A DNA stretch of 64,000 nucleotides from Candidatus Melainabacteria bacterium (GCA_022009935.1 CP091731.1:1-64000), one strand, 5' to 3'. Positions 41,718 through 53,252 are shown, numbered from the stretch's first letter. Translations and numbers: made by a program. The notes: generated by a model not told the origin, from the sequence alone.

Positions 41718-42547
41718 TTAAACAATACTTCTTTGCAATCTGTTTGATTTTGAAGAAGATAAAATATTTCTTAGTTTCATAATAGCCTGAGAATGAAGCT
41801 GGCAAACTCTTGATTCTGAAAGTTCAAGAGTGTCACCAATTTCTTTTAGGGTCAAGTTTTTCATGGTAATAAAGAACCATAATCAAGCGCTCTCTTTCAG
41901 GAAGTCGTTTTAAAGCAACTTGTAGGTCTTTTTTGTGTCTTTATCTTCCAAGTTTGTCAAAGGGATCCACAAGCTTGGAATCTTCAATGGTGTCAATGAC
42001 TGCCAGACTGTCTTCAGACGTTCCTTTTTTGTCATAAATAGACCCAACTGTTTGAGTGTCAGACAAAATAGCCTCAACTTTTTCCTTTTCCATATTAAGC
42101 TCGACTGCAACTTCATCAATGCTTGGAGTCCGACCCAATTTTTGACGCAAAAGCTCAACGGTTGTATTAACCTCTTTTATTTTGCGACGCATTTGACGAG
42201 GTATCCAATCTTCAGCACGGATTTTATCAATGATATTTCCGCGAATTCTCATAATGGCATAAGTTTCAAAACGAGCACCTTTGTCCGGAGAGTACTTTTC
42301 AACAGCATCAATTAAACCCTCAACACCATAGCTTGCAATGTCTTCAATAGCAAAATTTGGCGGCAAATTCATTTTTATCCGACCAACAACATAACGTGTT
42401 AAATATATATATTGAACAATTAAAGTATCGCGAAGATTTTTTTGAGTTTTATCTTTTAAATATTCACTCCAAATCTCGCTTAACTTTTCATCTGATAAAC
42501 GTTCAATATTATTATAGGGATTATGCTCTATGTTTGTTTCCCGACAT
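41718..42547 (-). CDS. Sigma-70 family factor, FliA/sigma-28-like
   Basis: Region 2 reads VEKYSPDKGARFETYAIMRI, then IRGNIIDKIRAEDWIPRQ, the FliA/WhiG signature. Region 3 is VNTTVELLRQKLGRTPSIDE. Region 4, after shifts near 41945 and 41865, is a helix-turn-helix with NLTLKEIGDTLELSESRV followed by CQLHSQAIMKLR. The N-terminus (NIERLSDEKLSEIWSEYL) is recovered with one shift near 42525. About 275 aa. Such factors usually direct motility and chemotaxis genes, but none is adjacent. A GGAG site precedes the ATG at 42547. Confidence 0.88.
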
Positions 42548-42652
42548 TAATACTCCGAAAGTAATAATACTCCCAATTTATTTTAATCACTATAAAAAGT
42601 TTAAGTTTAATTTAATGATTTAAATCGTATATATAGATGAACTTTTTAAATT

Positions 42653-43978
42653 TTAAACCATATCTGCAAACAGGCACCAAGTTGAATAGTCTTTAATTTT
42701 GACTTTTTGAAACGTTCCGACAAGATTTTTCTCACCATTAAAATGGACTATTTTATTATTTTCGGCTCGAGAATTTAAAACTGTTTGTCCGTCTTCATTT
42801 TCTTTGAAGCTTTCAACCAAAACATTCAAAGTTTTGCCCACGCATTTTTTGTTTGAATTTATGACGGCTTCTTTATTTTTGTCGTTTAGAATTTTAAGTC
42901 TTTTTTTTTTGTTTGTTCATCAATAAATTTGTCTGTCCATTTTGCAGCAACGGTAAGTTCTCTTGGAGAATATGCTGCTGTGTTGGAATAATCAAGTTCA
43001 AACTCTTCAATTGCACTTAAAGTGTCATAGAATTGTTCTTCAGTTTCACCGGGGAAGCCTGCAATAAAATCGGAAGTTATTGTTACACAATTGTCTTTGA
43101 ATGTTTCACGTATTTTTTTGACAATTTCGCCATATTGTTCTCTTGTGTAGCGTCGGTTCATTGCCTTTAAAACAGTGTTGTTGCCGGATTGCATAGGAAT
43201 GTGGAAATATTTGCAAATTTTGTCCGACTCCCCCAACTGCTTTAATTAAATCATCAGTAATATCGGTAGGATAAGAAGTTACAAATCGAACTCTAAAATT
43301 ACCTTCAATTTTTGATATTTCTCGAAGCAAATTTGCAAGGGTAATTTTTTCATCTTTTAAGTCTTTTCCATAACTATCAACATTTTGTCCAAGAAGCGTG
43401 ATTTCTTTAAACCCTTGTTTAACACAAGTTTTCACTTCTTCTATTATGTTATTAAAATCGCGACTTCTTTCACGTCCACGAGTGTATGGAACAATGCAAT
43501 ATGTGCAAAAATTGTTGCATCCTTCAATAATAGGTACCCAGGCGTTAAAACTTTTATCGCGAATGATACAAAAATCAGAGTTTTCTTTTACCGCCGTGTT
43601 TGTTATGGCACAAACTCTTTCACCATTTTCAACTCTTTTTATCAATTCCGGCAATTCATATATGTTGTGTGTTCCAAAAACAAGGTCTACATTTTTGTTG
43701 CGTTTAAAAACATTTTCTTTTTCTGTTTGTGCAACACAACCACAAATTCCAATTTTTAAATTGGGGTTCTTAGTTTTAAGTTGCCCCCAACGACCAAGAG
43801 TGCTAAAAGCTTTGTCTGCACTTAATTGCCTTATTGAACATGTATTTATTAAAAGCAAATCTGCATCTTTAAAGTCTTTTGTTTCTTTGTAGTCAAAATG
43901 TGACAGCATGCCCAAAATTCGCTCACTGTCTGATTTATTCATTTGACATCCCAAGGTTTCAATATAAACTTTCTTCAT
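42653..43978 (-). CDS. miaB: tRNA-2-methylthio-N6-dimethylallyladenosine synthase
   Basis: MiaB inserts sulfur and a methyl group at A37 of tRNAs. The N-terminal cluster is in YIETLGCQMNKSDSERILG, with further cysteines at DADLLLINTCSIRQ and GICGCVAQTE. The radical-SAM triad is EGCNNFCTYCIVPYTRGRER. A C-terminal TRAM domain (TLNVLVESFKENEDGQT) closes the protein. Shifts near 43230, 42905 and 42850 are repaired. About 440 aa. A longer in-frame upstream start (44056) is possible, but the conserved start is the ATG at 43978, next to an extended -10 box. Confidence 0.95.
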
Positions 43979-43984
43979 TTTTTT

Positions 43985-43993
43985 ATTATAACA
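43985..43993 (-). promoter_or_regulatory. Extended -10 promoter of miaB
   Basis: On the minus strand TGT-TATAAT ends 6 bp before the ATG. Only A-runs separate them, so the mRNA would be leaderless. Confidence 0.5.
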
Positions 43994-44067
43994 GAAAAAT
44001 AATTTTGCACTAATATATTCGTTATGATAATATAAAAAATATATATTTTTTCTCAAGGAGGGTCTTT

Positions 44068-45365
44068 GTGCGTTCTAGTGATTTGGATAATATTAATTTT
44101 AAGCCGTTTTTTATAAATACCAATTTAGTTTTAGAAAATGAAGACCTTTTGACCTCTGACAATCTTTTTTCAACAATTGCCGGAAACACTGGTAATTCTT
44201 ATATCGGCTATGCTATCATCAAGATTATTTATGGACATTATAAAAAAGTTGATCAAATTCAAAGTATTTGGAATTATGATTTTTCAAAAACAAATCAAGA
44301 TACAAAATTTATTAATGAAAACTACACTCACGTTGTTTTTTGTATGCAAGACCAGTTGAATACAAATGAAGTTTTTAAGAATATTCCTTGGAGTAAAATA
44401 ACAAAATTTATAGAAAAAAATAAATTTGCCTTTCATTCCTGTTAGTGTTGGGGCTAATTGTGCTTATAATGACAGTATATTTTGTGATTTGCATAAGATT
44501 TTAAATAAAGATTTAATCAGATTTATAAATACACTTGCTTCAAAATCTGAATTAATAGGTGTGCGAGGAGAAATGACACTTGATGTGCTTAATCGATTAG
44601 GGGTTAAAAACGCGCTTCCGGTTGGTTGTCCGACTTTTTTGAAGAATTAAATCCAAATAAACAAATTATTAAAAAGCCATTTAATGAAAATTTTAAAGTT
44701 TTGAAAAATATGACCACTTTGTTTAAACCAAACGATCCTGAGCCTGTTATACTGCAGGATGAAAAGAATACAATTGACTGTTTGTTTTTTAATAATATTG
44801 TGCAAAATAAATATTATAAAGCTTCTGATAAATTTTTAATCAAAAAATTTCTTTTTGACAACCAAAAAGTCTCGACGTTTACCTCTATTGACAAATGGAA
44901 AGACTATGTTTCGCAATTTGATTTTTTGTTAGGTTCAAGAGTCCATGGAGCAGTTTTGGCCTTGAATTCTAAGCCTGAAGGAGTTGTTGCGTTTGTATCT
45001 CAAGGGGACATTCGTGCCTTTGAGATGACTAAATTATTAAAGATTCCCTATTGTGATTTTTTGACAAATGATGTTGGAAATAAATCAGTCGAAGAATTAT
45101 ATGAGTTGGCTTGTTTTGATGATTTTAATAAAAATTATAAAAATAATTATAACAATTTTATGGATTTTTGAAGAAAAATGGTGTACCACTTGAAAAAACA
45201 CAAGATTTTAAAACTCAAAATGACAAAATTCCTCAATTGACCCAATTGTCAAAAGAAGATGTAATTGATAATATATTTAACCAAGTAAACCTTGCATATA
45301 GTGAGAATAAAAACAATATTGCAAAAGAGAAAATTATATTCCCATATTTAAAAATAAAAAATTGA
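44068..45365 (+). CDS. Polysaccharide pyruvyl transferase-like protein
   Basis: GTG at 44068 is the start, with AAGGAGGG in front. The frame is broken near 44440, 44640 and 45174. The pattern is that of the polysaccharide pyruvyl transferase/CsaB family. SKSELIGVRGEMTLDVLNRL and ALPVGCPTF are the donor-binding motif, with an early IGYAIIKIIYG and a later FDFLLGSRVHGAVLALNSK and AFEMTKLLKIP. It should decorate a surface polysaccharide with pyruvate ketals. A Lys/Asn-rich C-terminal tail extends it to about 430 aa. It overlaps the next gene's TTG start by 4 bp. Confidence 0.75.
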
Positions 45366-45742
45366 AACATAACATTGTTTTATTTGATAAAAAAGGGAAT
45401 AACATAAGCAAAAAATGCTCAAAAAGTTCAATTATGTCTTTATATCGAAAACAAATTGAAAGAAGCATAAAACTTAAAATGCAAACCCAAATGCCGCTTA
45501 AATATGAGGATTATTTGAGTTATTTTTATTCAATCGATTTGCAAGGCAAGTTTGATAATATGGCGAAAAAATATAAAAACAAGAAAATATTTATTTACGG
45601 TGCAGGACAAATTTCAAAATGTATTTTGGAAAATTTTGATTTGTCTTGTTTAAATATAGTCGGGGTTTGTGATAGAATTTTTAAAGATGATGAAAATGAA
45701 AAAATATTTTTCAATATAAAGCCCATTCATATGAATGGGTAA
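45362..45742 (+). CDS. Rossmann-fold protein, copy 1 (truncated)
   Basis: TTG at 45362 overlaps the previous stop. After a basic helical part (SIMSLYRKQIERSIKLK), residues about 72-105 read KKYKNKKIFIYGAGQISKCI, then ENFDLSCLNIVGVCD. This is a G-x-G-x-x-x nucleotide-binding loop of the kind fused to sugar or cofactor modifying enzymes. A second copy lies at 46790. The protein ends abruptly at PIHMNG inside a hairpin, lacking the last 55 residues of copy 2. It is probably a partner of the glycan genes, but no catalytic motif is present. Confidence 0.5.
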   Translation: MKHNIVLFDKKGNNISKKCSKSSIMSLYRKQIERSIKLKMQTQMPLKYEDYLSYFYSIDLQGKFDNMAKKYKNKKIFIYGAGQISKCILENFDLSCLNIVGVCDRIFKDDENEKIFFNIKPIHMNG

Positions 45743-45775
45743 GCAAACTTGAATATCAAGTTTGCTTACTTTTAT
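45740..45775 (+). terminator. Terminator after Rossmann copy 1
   Basis: TAAGCAAACTTGA pairs with TCAAGTTTGCTTA around ATA, followed by CTTTTATCTT. Immediately upstream, CCCATTCAT/ATGAATGGG (45722-45739) forms another hairpin that contains the last codons of the gene. Confidence 0.75.
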
Positions 45776-45851
45776 CTTGAATGTAAAAAGAAATAAAAAA
45801 TTGTTTTAAAGCTGATAAAATAAAATTAAAATACGAGGAAGTTGTTAAGAT

Positions 45852-46800
45852 ATGACATTGAGTGATGTGTTGGAAATTATACTTATTACATACAATCGGG
45901 AAAAATTCTTAAAAAGAACATTTGAGCAAATTTTTGACAATGAAAAATCACCGGTAAGAAACTTAGATGTGACAATTCTTGACAACAATTCAACTGATGG
46001 AACTTCAGATCTTATAAATGAATATCAGGAAAAATTTTCAAACATAAAACATGAAAAAAATTTACGCAATATAGGCGGCAATGCAAACATAGCAAAAGCT
46101 TACACCATGGCGAAAAAAGAAGTATGTGTGGGTGTTGTGTGATGATGACACTTATGATTTTGAAGGGTTTGAACAAATTGAAAATGCTATAAACGAAGAA
46201 TATGACGTTATTTTTGTTCAAAAAACGGACAAAGATTTTCCCTCAATTTTCACAAAAGCTTCATTTGTTCCGGGGTGTATTTACAAAGTTTCAAATTTCA
46301 CAGACACTGTCATTTGCAATATGTATGACAACATTTCAAATATGTTTCCTCATCTTGCTCTGATAGCGAAAAATATAAATGATAATAATAAAATTTTTAT
46401 TCCCGATAAAGATTTTATACATACCTTTCTTGGCAACAGCAGTTATGATTGCTATATACGTGGCTATAAAAATAAAGATGAAATACCACAATGTCGAAAA
46501 AATATGTTTTGGGGTGTTGGATATTTTAATTCCTCGGCTTTAATTAAAGATAAAAAAATAAGAGAAGATATTTTAAACAATGTAAAAATGGGGTATTGTA
46601 AAAATTTGAGTCAGTCAATAAAAAATGATTTAAGATTAAACTATTTGTTTTATAATAATTCTTTGTATAATATGTTTTGTTTATTTAATCCCTTAAGTTT
46701 TACACAAAAAATGGTTTTTACGAAGGTTTTTATGTTGTTTTTGTTTAATGTTATTTTCTATTATCGTTTTGCAATAAAAATTTTTATTTATGCCAAATGA
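45852..46800 (+). CDS. Glycosyltransferase family 2
   Basis: GT-A fold. The nucleotide-sugar site is marked by EIILITYNREKFLKRTFEQI, then TILDNNSTDGTSDLI, ENLRNIGGNANIAKAY and, after a shift at about 46120, the DxD in WVLCDDDTYDFEG. The C-terminal 60 residues are hydrophobic (VFMLFLFNVIFYYRF) and probably anchor it to the membrane. The ATG at 45852 is close behind a GAGGAAG site. About 315 aa. It belongs to the surface-glycan cluster with the pyruvyl transferase. Its stop overlaps the ATG of the following Rossmann gene. Confidence 0.82.
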
Positions 46801-47160
46801 CGAAAAATGGGATAAGTACTTAAAATTTGTTGACGAACAAAAATATATAGACAAACTTGCTAAAAAAATATAAGGGTAAAAAATATTAATTTATGGGGCA
46901 GGAACAATAGCAGAGCACATCTTTGATAATTACGACTTGTCAAAACTTAATATAATTGCCGTGTCTGATAAAAAATATTCTTCAACTTCAAAATATAAAG
47001 ACTATATTGCAATACCCCCGAAGACATAACGGATTTGAACCCTGATGTAATTTTGTTCACTTTATATAATTATAAATCTGTTAAAAAAGATTTTAAACAA
47101 CAAAAAATATCTGCCAAAATGGAGAACATGATTAAAAGAGACCGCTATATTTTAATTTAA
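46790..47160 (+). CDS. Rossmann-fold protein, copy 2
   Basis: The ATG at 46790 overlaps the GT2 stop. The short N-terminus (MPNDEKWDKYLKFVDEQKYI) leads to KKYKGKKILIYGAGTIAEHI, then DNYDLSKLNIIAVSD, matching copy 1 almost residue for residue. Here the domain is complete. After shifts near 46868 and 47020 it continues ITPEDITDLNPDVILFTLYN to a basic tail. About 122 aa. It could supply or bind a cofactor or nucleotide-sugar for the neighbouring glycan enzymes, but catalytic residues are not apparent. Confidence 0.55.
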
Positions 47161-47213
47161 TAAAGTTGTATAAAAAGATAGCTTGTTTATGTTTTAATAT
47201 AAAACAGGTATAA

Positions 47214-48512
47214 ATGTTTGGAGTAAAAAATAAAGTGAATAAAATTAATATAGGTATTATAGGTTTAGGGACAGTAGGTTGTGGTGTTGTCAAAACATTA
47301 AAAAATTTTCCGAATATAAATATTGTTCAAATTGCCGTTAGAAACAAAAACAAAAAAAGAAATATTGACAATTTGAATGAAAGCATAATAACCGATAATG
47401 CTTATGATATTGTAAATAATCCTGAAATAGACATTGTTGTTGAGGTTGCAGGCGGTGTTAATCCTGCTTTTGATTTGTTGACCAAAGCGTTAAACAATGG
47501 AAAACACATTGTGACAGCAAACAAAGAACTTTTAGCAAAACACGGTGATGAGCTTTTTAAATTGGCAAACGAAAAAGGTTTAATAATCTTGTATGAAGCT
47601 GCAATTGCAGGCGGAATACCAATTATTATGCCGTTAAAAATGACTTTATGCGGAAATAAAATATCAAAAATTCAAGGTATTTTGAACGGAACCACAAATT
47701 ATATTTTGACGAAAATGAAAGAAAATAAAGAACCGTATGAAGATGTTTTGAAAGAAGCTCAAGATCTTGGCTATGCCGAAACTGACCCAACAAATGATGT
47801 TATGGGGTATGATGCTGCTTATAAAATTTGTACGCTTGCAAAAATAGGCTTTAACAGTCAAGTAGATATAAACAAAATTTATACTGAAGGAATAACTAAA
47901 ATAACAGATGAGGATATTGAATTTGTCGATGAGCTTGGGTATACAATAAAACTTGTGGCACAAGCTTCTTTGAATGAACAAAATGAAGCAGACATTCGTG
48001 TTCACCCTGTGCTTGTTAAAAATGACAATGTCCTTGCAAAAATAAGCAATGCCACAAACGCTGTCAAAGTATGTGGAACACCTGTTGGTGAAGTTTGTTT
48101 TATTTACCCGGGAGCAGGCGAAATGCCAACTGCAAGTTCAGTTGTCGGGGATATTCTTATTCTTGCTAGCGAAATTGAAAATACAAATGGTGCAAAATCT
48201 TTGTGCTTGATGATGAAAAATTCTGAAACTAAAGCAAGTCAAATAGATATATCTCAAACAAAAAATGAATATTATATGCTTATTGTTGCCCAAGACCACA
48301 AAGGTGTTATCGGTACTATCGGTAAAATCTGTGGTGACAACAATATTAGTATTCAAACGGTTATGCAGCGTGGCATTGAGAATGATAATATGGCTAAAAT
48401 TGTTGTAATCACTTCAAAATCAAAAGAAAATGACATTAAAAATGCGATTGATGAAATGAAAACCAATGAATCTATTTGCACAATAAAAAGTTTAATTAGA
48501 GTATTAAATTAA
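47214..48512 (+). CDS. hom: Homoserine dehydrogenase
   Basis: The 432-aa frame is intact. The NAD(P) loop is IGIIGLGTVGCGVVKTL. The catalytic domain has VTANKELLAKHGDEL, GGIPIIMPLKM and ILNGTTNYILTKM, and VHPVLVKND and PGAGEMPTASSVVGD lead to the end. A C-terminal ACT domain (YMLIVAQDHKGVIGTIGKI, ISIQTVMQRG) suggests feedback inhibition by threonine. It reduces aspartate semialdehyde to homoserine. The gene is followed by thrC, so the pair makes threonine. The aspartokinase gene is elsewhere. Confidence 0.97.
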   Translation: MFGVKNKVNKINIGIIGLGTVGCGVVKTLKNFPNINIVQIAVRNKNKKRNIDNLNESIITDNAYDIVNNPEIDIVVEVAGGVNPAFDLLTKALNNGKHIVTANKELLAKHGDELFKLANEKGLIILYEAAIAGGIPIIMPLKMTLCGNKISKIQGILNGTTNYILTKMKENKEPYEDVLKEAQDLGYAETDPTNDVMGYDAAYKICTLAKIGFNSQVDINKIYTEGITKITDEDIEFVDELGYTIKLVAQASLNEQNEADIRVHPVLVKNDNVLAKISNATNAVKVCGTPVGEVCFIYPGAGEMPTASSVVGDILILASEIENTNGAKSLCLMMKNSETKASQIDISQTKNEYYMLIVAQDHKGVIGTIGKICGDNNISIQTVMQRGIENDNMAKIVVITSKSKENDIKNAIDEMKTNESICTIKSLIRVLN

Positions 48513-48528
48513 GGAGATGTTAAATAAA

Positions 48529-49595
48529 ATGTGTTCAAAATATCAAGGACTCATAGAAACATATAAAGAGTATTTACCGGTATCAGAAAAAACTCCGGTT
48601 GTAAGTTTGCTTGAAGGAAAAACACCTTTGATAGAAGCAAAAAATTTGGCTTCTAAAATAGGTTTAAAAAGTTGTAAATTATTTTTAAAATATGATGGTT
48701 TAAATCCAACAGGCAGTTTTAAAGATAGAGGCATGACAATGGCTGTTTCAAAAGCAGTTGAAGATGGCGCAAAGGCCATAATATGTGCATCAACCGGAAA
48801 CACAAGTGCTTCTGCCGCTGCTTATGCAGCAAAGTCAGGTTTAAAGTGCTATGTTTTAATCCCTGATGGTTATATTGCAATGGGCAAACTATCCCAAGCT
48901 ATGATGTATGGTGCTTGTATAATAGCGATTGACGGAAATTTTGATGAAGCTTTGGAAATGGTGCTTGAAATTTCTAAAAATTATCCTATTCAGCTTGTAA
49001 ACTCGTTAAATCCATATCGTATAGAAGGACAAAAAACTGCGGCTTTTGAAATAATTGAAGATTTAGGCGATGCGCCTGATTATCACTTTATTCCTGTTGG
49101 TAATGCAGGCAATATCACAGCTTACTTTAAAGGATTTTCTGAGTGGTTTGATATGAAAAAATCAACTAAAATCCCTAAAATGATGGGGTATGAAGCACTT
49201 GGTGCTGCTGCTATAGTTAAAGGTGAACGGATTTTAAAACCGGAAACACTTGCAACCGCCATTCGCATTGGTAACCCTGCAAGTTGGGAAAAGGCTGAAA
49301 ATGCCCGAGATAAGTCAAAAGGCACAATTGATTGTGTGACTGATGATGAAATTATATCCGCTTATAAATTAATAGCTCAAAATGAAGGTGTTTTTGTGAG
49401 CCTTCTTCTGCTGCTTCAGTTGCCGGACTCATAAAGGCAAATAATATGGGATTGATTGATGAAAATAGTATCATCACTTGCACTTTGACAGGAAATGGCT
49501 TAAAAGATCCTGATAATGCTATAAAATATGGTATTTCTCAAGTTCATAAAACAAAGTGTGATATAACCGAAATTGTAAAAAACATGGGAATATGA
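48529..49595 (+). CDS. thrC: Threonine synthase
   Basis: This PLP enzyme converts phosphohomoserine to threonine. The lysine motif is GLNPTGSFKDRGMTMAVSKA, followed by CASTGNTSASAAAYAAKSG, HFIPVGNAGNITAYF and IRIGNPASWEKA. A shift at about 49400 recovers EGVFCEPSSAASVAGLI and the tail CTLTGNGLKDPDNA. About 355 aa. The ATG at 48517 touches the AGGAG site, so the ATG at 48529 is the better start. It is 16 bp from hom, forming an operon. Confidence 0.95.
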
Positions 49596-49711
49596 TTATA
49601 ATATTTTAAAATTATAATTATATAGAAATATCTCATAAAAAAATAACTTGAATTATTGAACAAAATCCAAATAAATTGTATTTTTTATTGTGTTTTTTTT
49701 ATTTATTTTGA

Positions 49712-49748
49712 CGATATTATTAAAAACATTTTTTAATAATATCGTTTT
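49712..49748 (+). terminator. Terminator of hom-thrC
   Basis: CGATATTATTAAAAA pairs with TTTTTAATAATATCG around a very short loop, followed by TTTTTA. About 115 bp behind thrC, in an otherwise A/T-rich gap without genes. Confidence 0.75.
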
Positions 49749-49865
49749 TATAAAATAAAAATTAAAAAAATGATTTTCATTTATAGCTAATAACAAGTAC
49801 TAATATTTTATGGTTTTCATATTTTTAAGGACAAATTAATAATAGAACAAATTGAACATTATATT

Positions 49866-51504
49866 TTACACACAAACTTTAGTTTCTTTTACCTTGTCCA
49901 TTGTTGTATTTTTGACAATAGCTTTTAAAAGTCCGTCAAACAAAGGATGAGGGTGTATTGGACGAGATTTGAATTCCGGATGGAATTGACAAGCGACAAA
50001 CCAGTCATTTTTTGGATATTCAACTATTTCGCAAAGCATGTTATCAGGAGAAACTCCGGAAATAACAAGACCTGCATCTTCAACAATTTTTCGATAATCA
50101 TTGTTCATTTCATAACGATGGCGATGCCGTTCAAAAATCGTAGAAGCATTGTCATAGGCTTCTTTTGCTTTAGAACCTTCTTTAAGTTTGCATTCATAAG
50201 CTCCCAAACGCATTGTACCGCCATAACCTTCAACATTTTTTTGTTCTGTCATTAAATCAATAACAGGATAATTGGTACCTTCGTCAAATTCAGTTGAGTT
50301 TGCATCTTTCAATCCACAAACATTTCTTGCATATTCAATGACAGCACATTGCATTCCCAAACATAGTCCTAAAAATGGAATGTTATGTTCTCTAGCATAA
50401 CGAATGACATTTAGTTTTCCTTCAATTCCTCGAACACCAAATCCTCCGGGGACAACAAGTCCTTGACAATCTTTCATAACCTCTTTAGCTTTGTTATAGT
50501 CTATGCATTCATCCGATGCTATCCATTTTATATCAATATTTGTGTCATATTTATACCCGGCGTGTTTTAGTGACTCAACAACAGAAATATAGGCATCTGA
50601 GAGTTTTGTATATTTTCCGGCGATTGCAATTTTACAGTTTGCTTAGGATGTTTTATTTTGTCAACTAATTTTGCCCATTTAGTCAAGTCCGGTTTTTTAT
50701 TTTCAACATTTAAATATTTTAAAACAGTGGTTGCAAAATTTTGTTCTTCAAGTGCAAGGGGTACTTCATAAATACTTTTCATATCACGACATTCAATGAC
50801 TGCTTCTTTTGCTACCGAGCAAAACAAAGCTAATTTTTCTTTTTCTTTTACTGAAATTGGTTTTGAAGTTCGACAAACCAAAAACTCAGGTTGAATACCA
50901 TAACTTCTGAGCATTGTAACACTATGTTGAGAAGGTTTTGTCTTCATTTCATTAGAAGTTCCCAAATATGGTATCAAAGTTACATGGATTGAAATAGAAT
51001 TGCCAATTCCAACATCCTGACGGAATTGTCGAATAGCTTCAATAAAAGGTAATGACTCAATGTCACCAATAGTTCCGCCGACTTCAACAATGATAAAATC
51101 ACTTTGAAATTGAGTTTTGGCTTTTTAATGCGAGCTTTAATTTCGTTTGTAATATGAGGAATTGTTTGAACAGTAGCGCCAAGATAGTCTCCGCGTCTTT
51201 CTTTTTCAATGACCTCTTTATAGATGCTACCAGAGGTGACATTATTAATCTTTCCTAAATTAGCATTGGTAAAACGTTCATAATGTCCTAAGTCAAGGTC
51301 GGTTTCAGCGCCGTCATCAGTAACAAACACTTCTCCATGTTGAAAAGGGCTCATTGTCCCGGGGTCTACATTTATATAAGGGTCAAATTTTTGAATAATA
51401 ACACTAAAACCGCGAGATGTTAAAAGTTTTCCTAAAGATGCAGCTACAATCCCTTTTCCAAGAGATGAAACAACACCGCCTGTTACAAATATAAATTTAG
51501 TCAC
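49866..51504 (-). CDS. pyrG: CTP synthase
   Basis: PyrG aminates UTP to CTP using glutamine. The synthase domain begins FIFVTGGVVSSLGKGIVAAS and contains KFDPYINVDPGTMSPFQHGE, ETDLDLGHYERF and RRGDYLGATVQTIPHIT. The glutaminase domain has GGFGVRGIEGKLNVIR, the nucleophile in FLGLCLGMQ, and CQFHPEFKSRPIHPHP. Shifts lie near 51125, 50978, 50645 and 50540. About 545 aa. It follows gatC by 15 bp. Confidence 0.96.
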
Positions 51505-51519
51505 TTTATTTTTTCTCCA

Positions 51520-51803
51520 CTAATTAATTTTTGGTACTTTGAAAAATCCGTCTTCAACCTCGGGACCGTTTTTCATAAGTTCGTCTTTTGAAATCTCACA
51601 TTTTACGTCATCACAACGTGTAACGTTATAAAAAGGAAGAGCATGACTCATTGGTTCAATACCTTCTGTGTCAACTTCATTCAACTCGTTTGCATATTTC
51701 AAAATATCACTTAACTGTTTTGTATATTTTTGTTTTTCTTCTTCTGTAAGTTCTAAACGTGCAAGCTTTGCAACATATGTTCAACATCTTTTACGGTAAT
51801 CAT
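51520..51803 (-). CDS. gatC: Glu/Asp-tRNA amidotransferase subunit C
   Basis: GatC stabilises the GatCAB transamidase. The corrected N-terminus reads MITVKDVEH, then VAKLARLELTEEEKQKYT, followed by QLSDILKYANELNEVDTEGI, EPMSHALPF and the C-terminal pattern NGPEVEDGFFKVPKIN. One shift at about 51778. About 95 aa, the normal length. gatA and gatB are not here. It lies between the MFS gene and pyrG on the same strand. Confidence 0.92.
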
Positions 51804-51841
51804 ATCTTAGTATTCCTTTTTTTATTTTATTATATCATAAA

Positions 51842-53225
51842 TTATTTTTTACGATAAGCAAAATTTGAAATGACTGAGCAGACAAGTGAAAATAATATTC
51901 CTATATATAAAGTTATATGATAAGCTTTAATGTACGAAAATTGATAATCAATATTATTTTTTGTAAATATTTTTAAAAGCGTATCAAAAATACTTATTGC
52001 CATGTTGACGGCTATAATCATTCCAGCGTTGCGAAACAGAGCAAGAATTCCACTTGCAGAACCTCTGTTCTCTTTTGTTGCAGTGTTCATAATGGCAGTA
52101 TTTGTGGGAGATTGAAATAATCCATTTCCCATACCAATTAATGCTTGAGCTAAAATAATCAAAGCAAAGTTAGCTTCAAATTTAAAAGTTGTGAAAATCA
52201 AAAGCCCTATTGATACGGATATCGGATCGAGTGTTGTCAAAACTCTGCTTCCGTATTTTCCCGCCAAATTTCCGGCTATAGGTGCAGTTGAAACAAGTGC
52301 TATTGAAAACGGTAAACAAAAAAGCCCAACTTGAAGTGGAGTCAATTTTAGTATTTCTTGAAAATACAAAGGAAATAAAACACCATTTGCAAACAAGCCC
52401 ATATATGACAAGGATAAAGCTATGTTTCCAAGTGCAAACGATTTATTTTTAAAAAGTTCAAATTTCACAAGTGGACATTTTGCACGGTTTTCGATAATAA
52501 AAAATAAAATGGCAAAAACTATAAAAAGTAAAAACGTAACAATTGTGTTTAAAGAACCAATCCCCCAAATTTGTGCTTTTGTGGTAAAAACAAGCATTGA
52601 GGTCATAAATACAGCAAATGAAAAAAAAGCCTAATGTGTCAAATTTAAATTTTGTTTCTATACAGTTATCAGGAATAAGTCTATAAGAGAAATACGCTCC
52701 AAGCAAAGCGATTGGAATGGCAGGCACAAAAACAGCTCTCCAAGAAAAGAAATTTATCAATATACCACCCACAGCAGGCTATGTCATGCCTCCAAGAGCA
52801 ATGATACCACCAAGAATACCCAATGCCTTACCTCGTTTTTTTATTCTTGAAAATTGATGCAACAATAGCTGTTGAATTTGACAGTAAAATAGATGCGCCA
52901 ATTGCTTCAACACAACGAAACCCTATTAAAAATGGTAAACTTATGGCAGTTGTGTTTAGAAAAGAACCCAATGCAAAAATATAAAACCAAGAGTAAAAAG
53001 TTTTTTCTTTGAAAAATTGTCACAAAGTCTGCCAAACAAAGGTAATAATATAGTTAACACCAACATATATGCTGTTATTACCCACTGGACATCTTCAAGT
53101 TTTGCTGAAAAACTTTCAGAAATCTTATACAATGCAACATTGACAGTAGATGAATCAAACATGCCCAAAAAACTGCCTGTTGCAATAATTGAAAATATTG
53201 TCCATTGATATCGAGATTTGCTCAT
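51842..53225 (-). CDS. MFS transporter, DHA2/EmrB-QacA type
   Basis: A drug:proton antiporter-like permease. The first helix reads WTIFSIIATGSFLGMFDSST, followed by VNVALYKISESF and VQWVITAYMLVLTILLPLFG. Motif C-like GGILINFFSWRAVFVPAIP is visible in the middle. The C-terminal half has LYFQEILKLTPLQVGLFCLP and repeated hydrophobic helices, consistent with 14 segments. Shifts lie near 52985, 52840, 52790 and 52625. The start is taken at the ATG at 53225. About 460 aa. The substrate is unknown. It lies 38 bp ahead of gatC. Confidence 0.82.
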
Positions 53226-53252
53226 ATAATTATTATACAACCAATAAATTTA

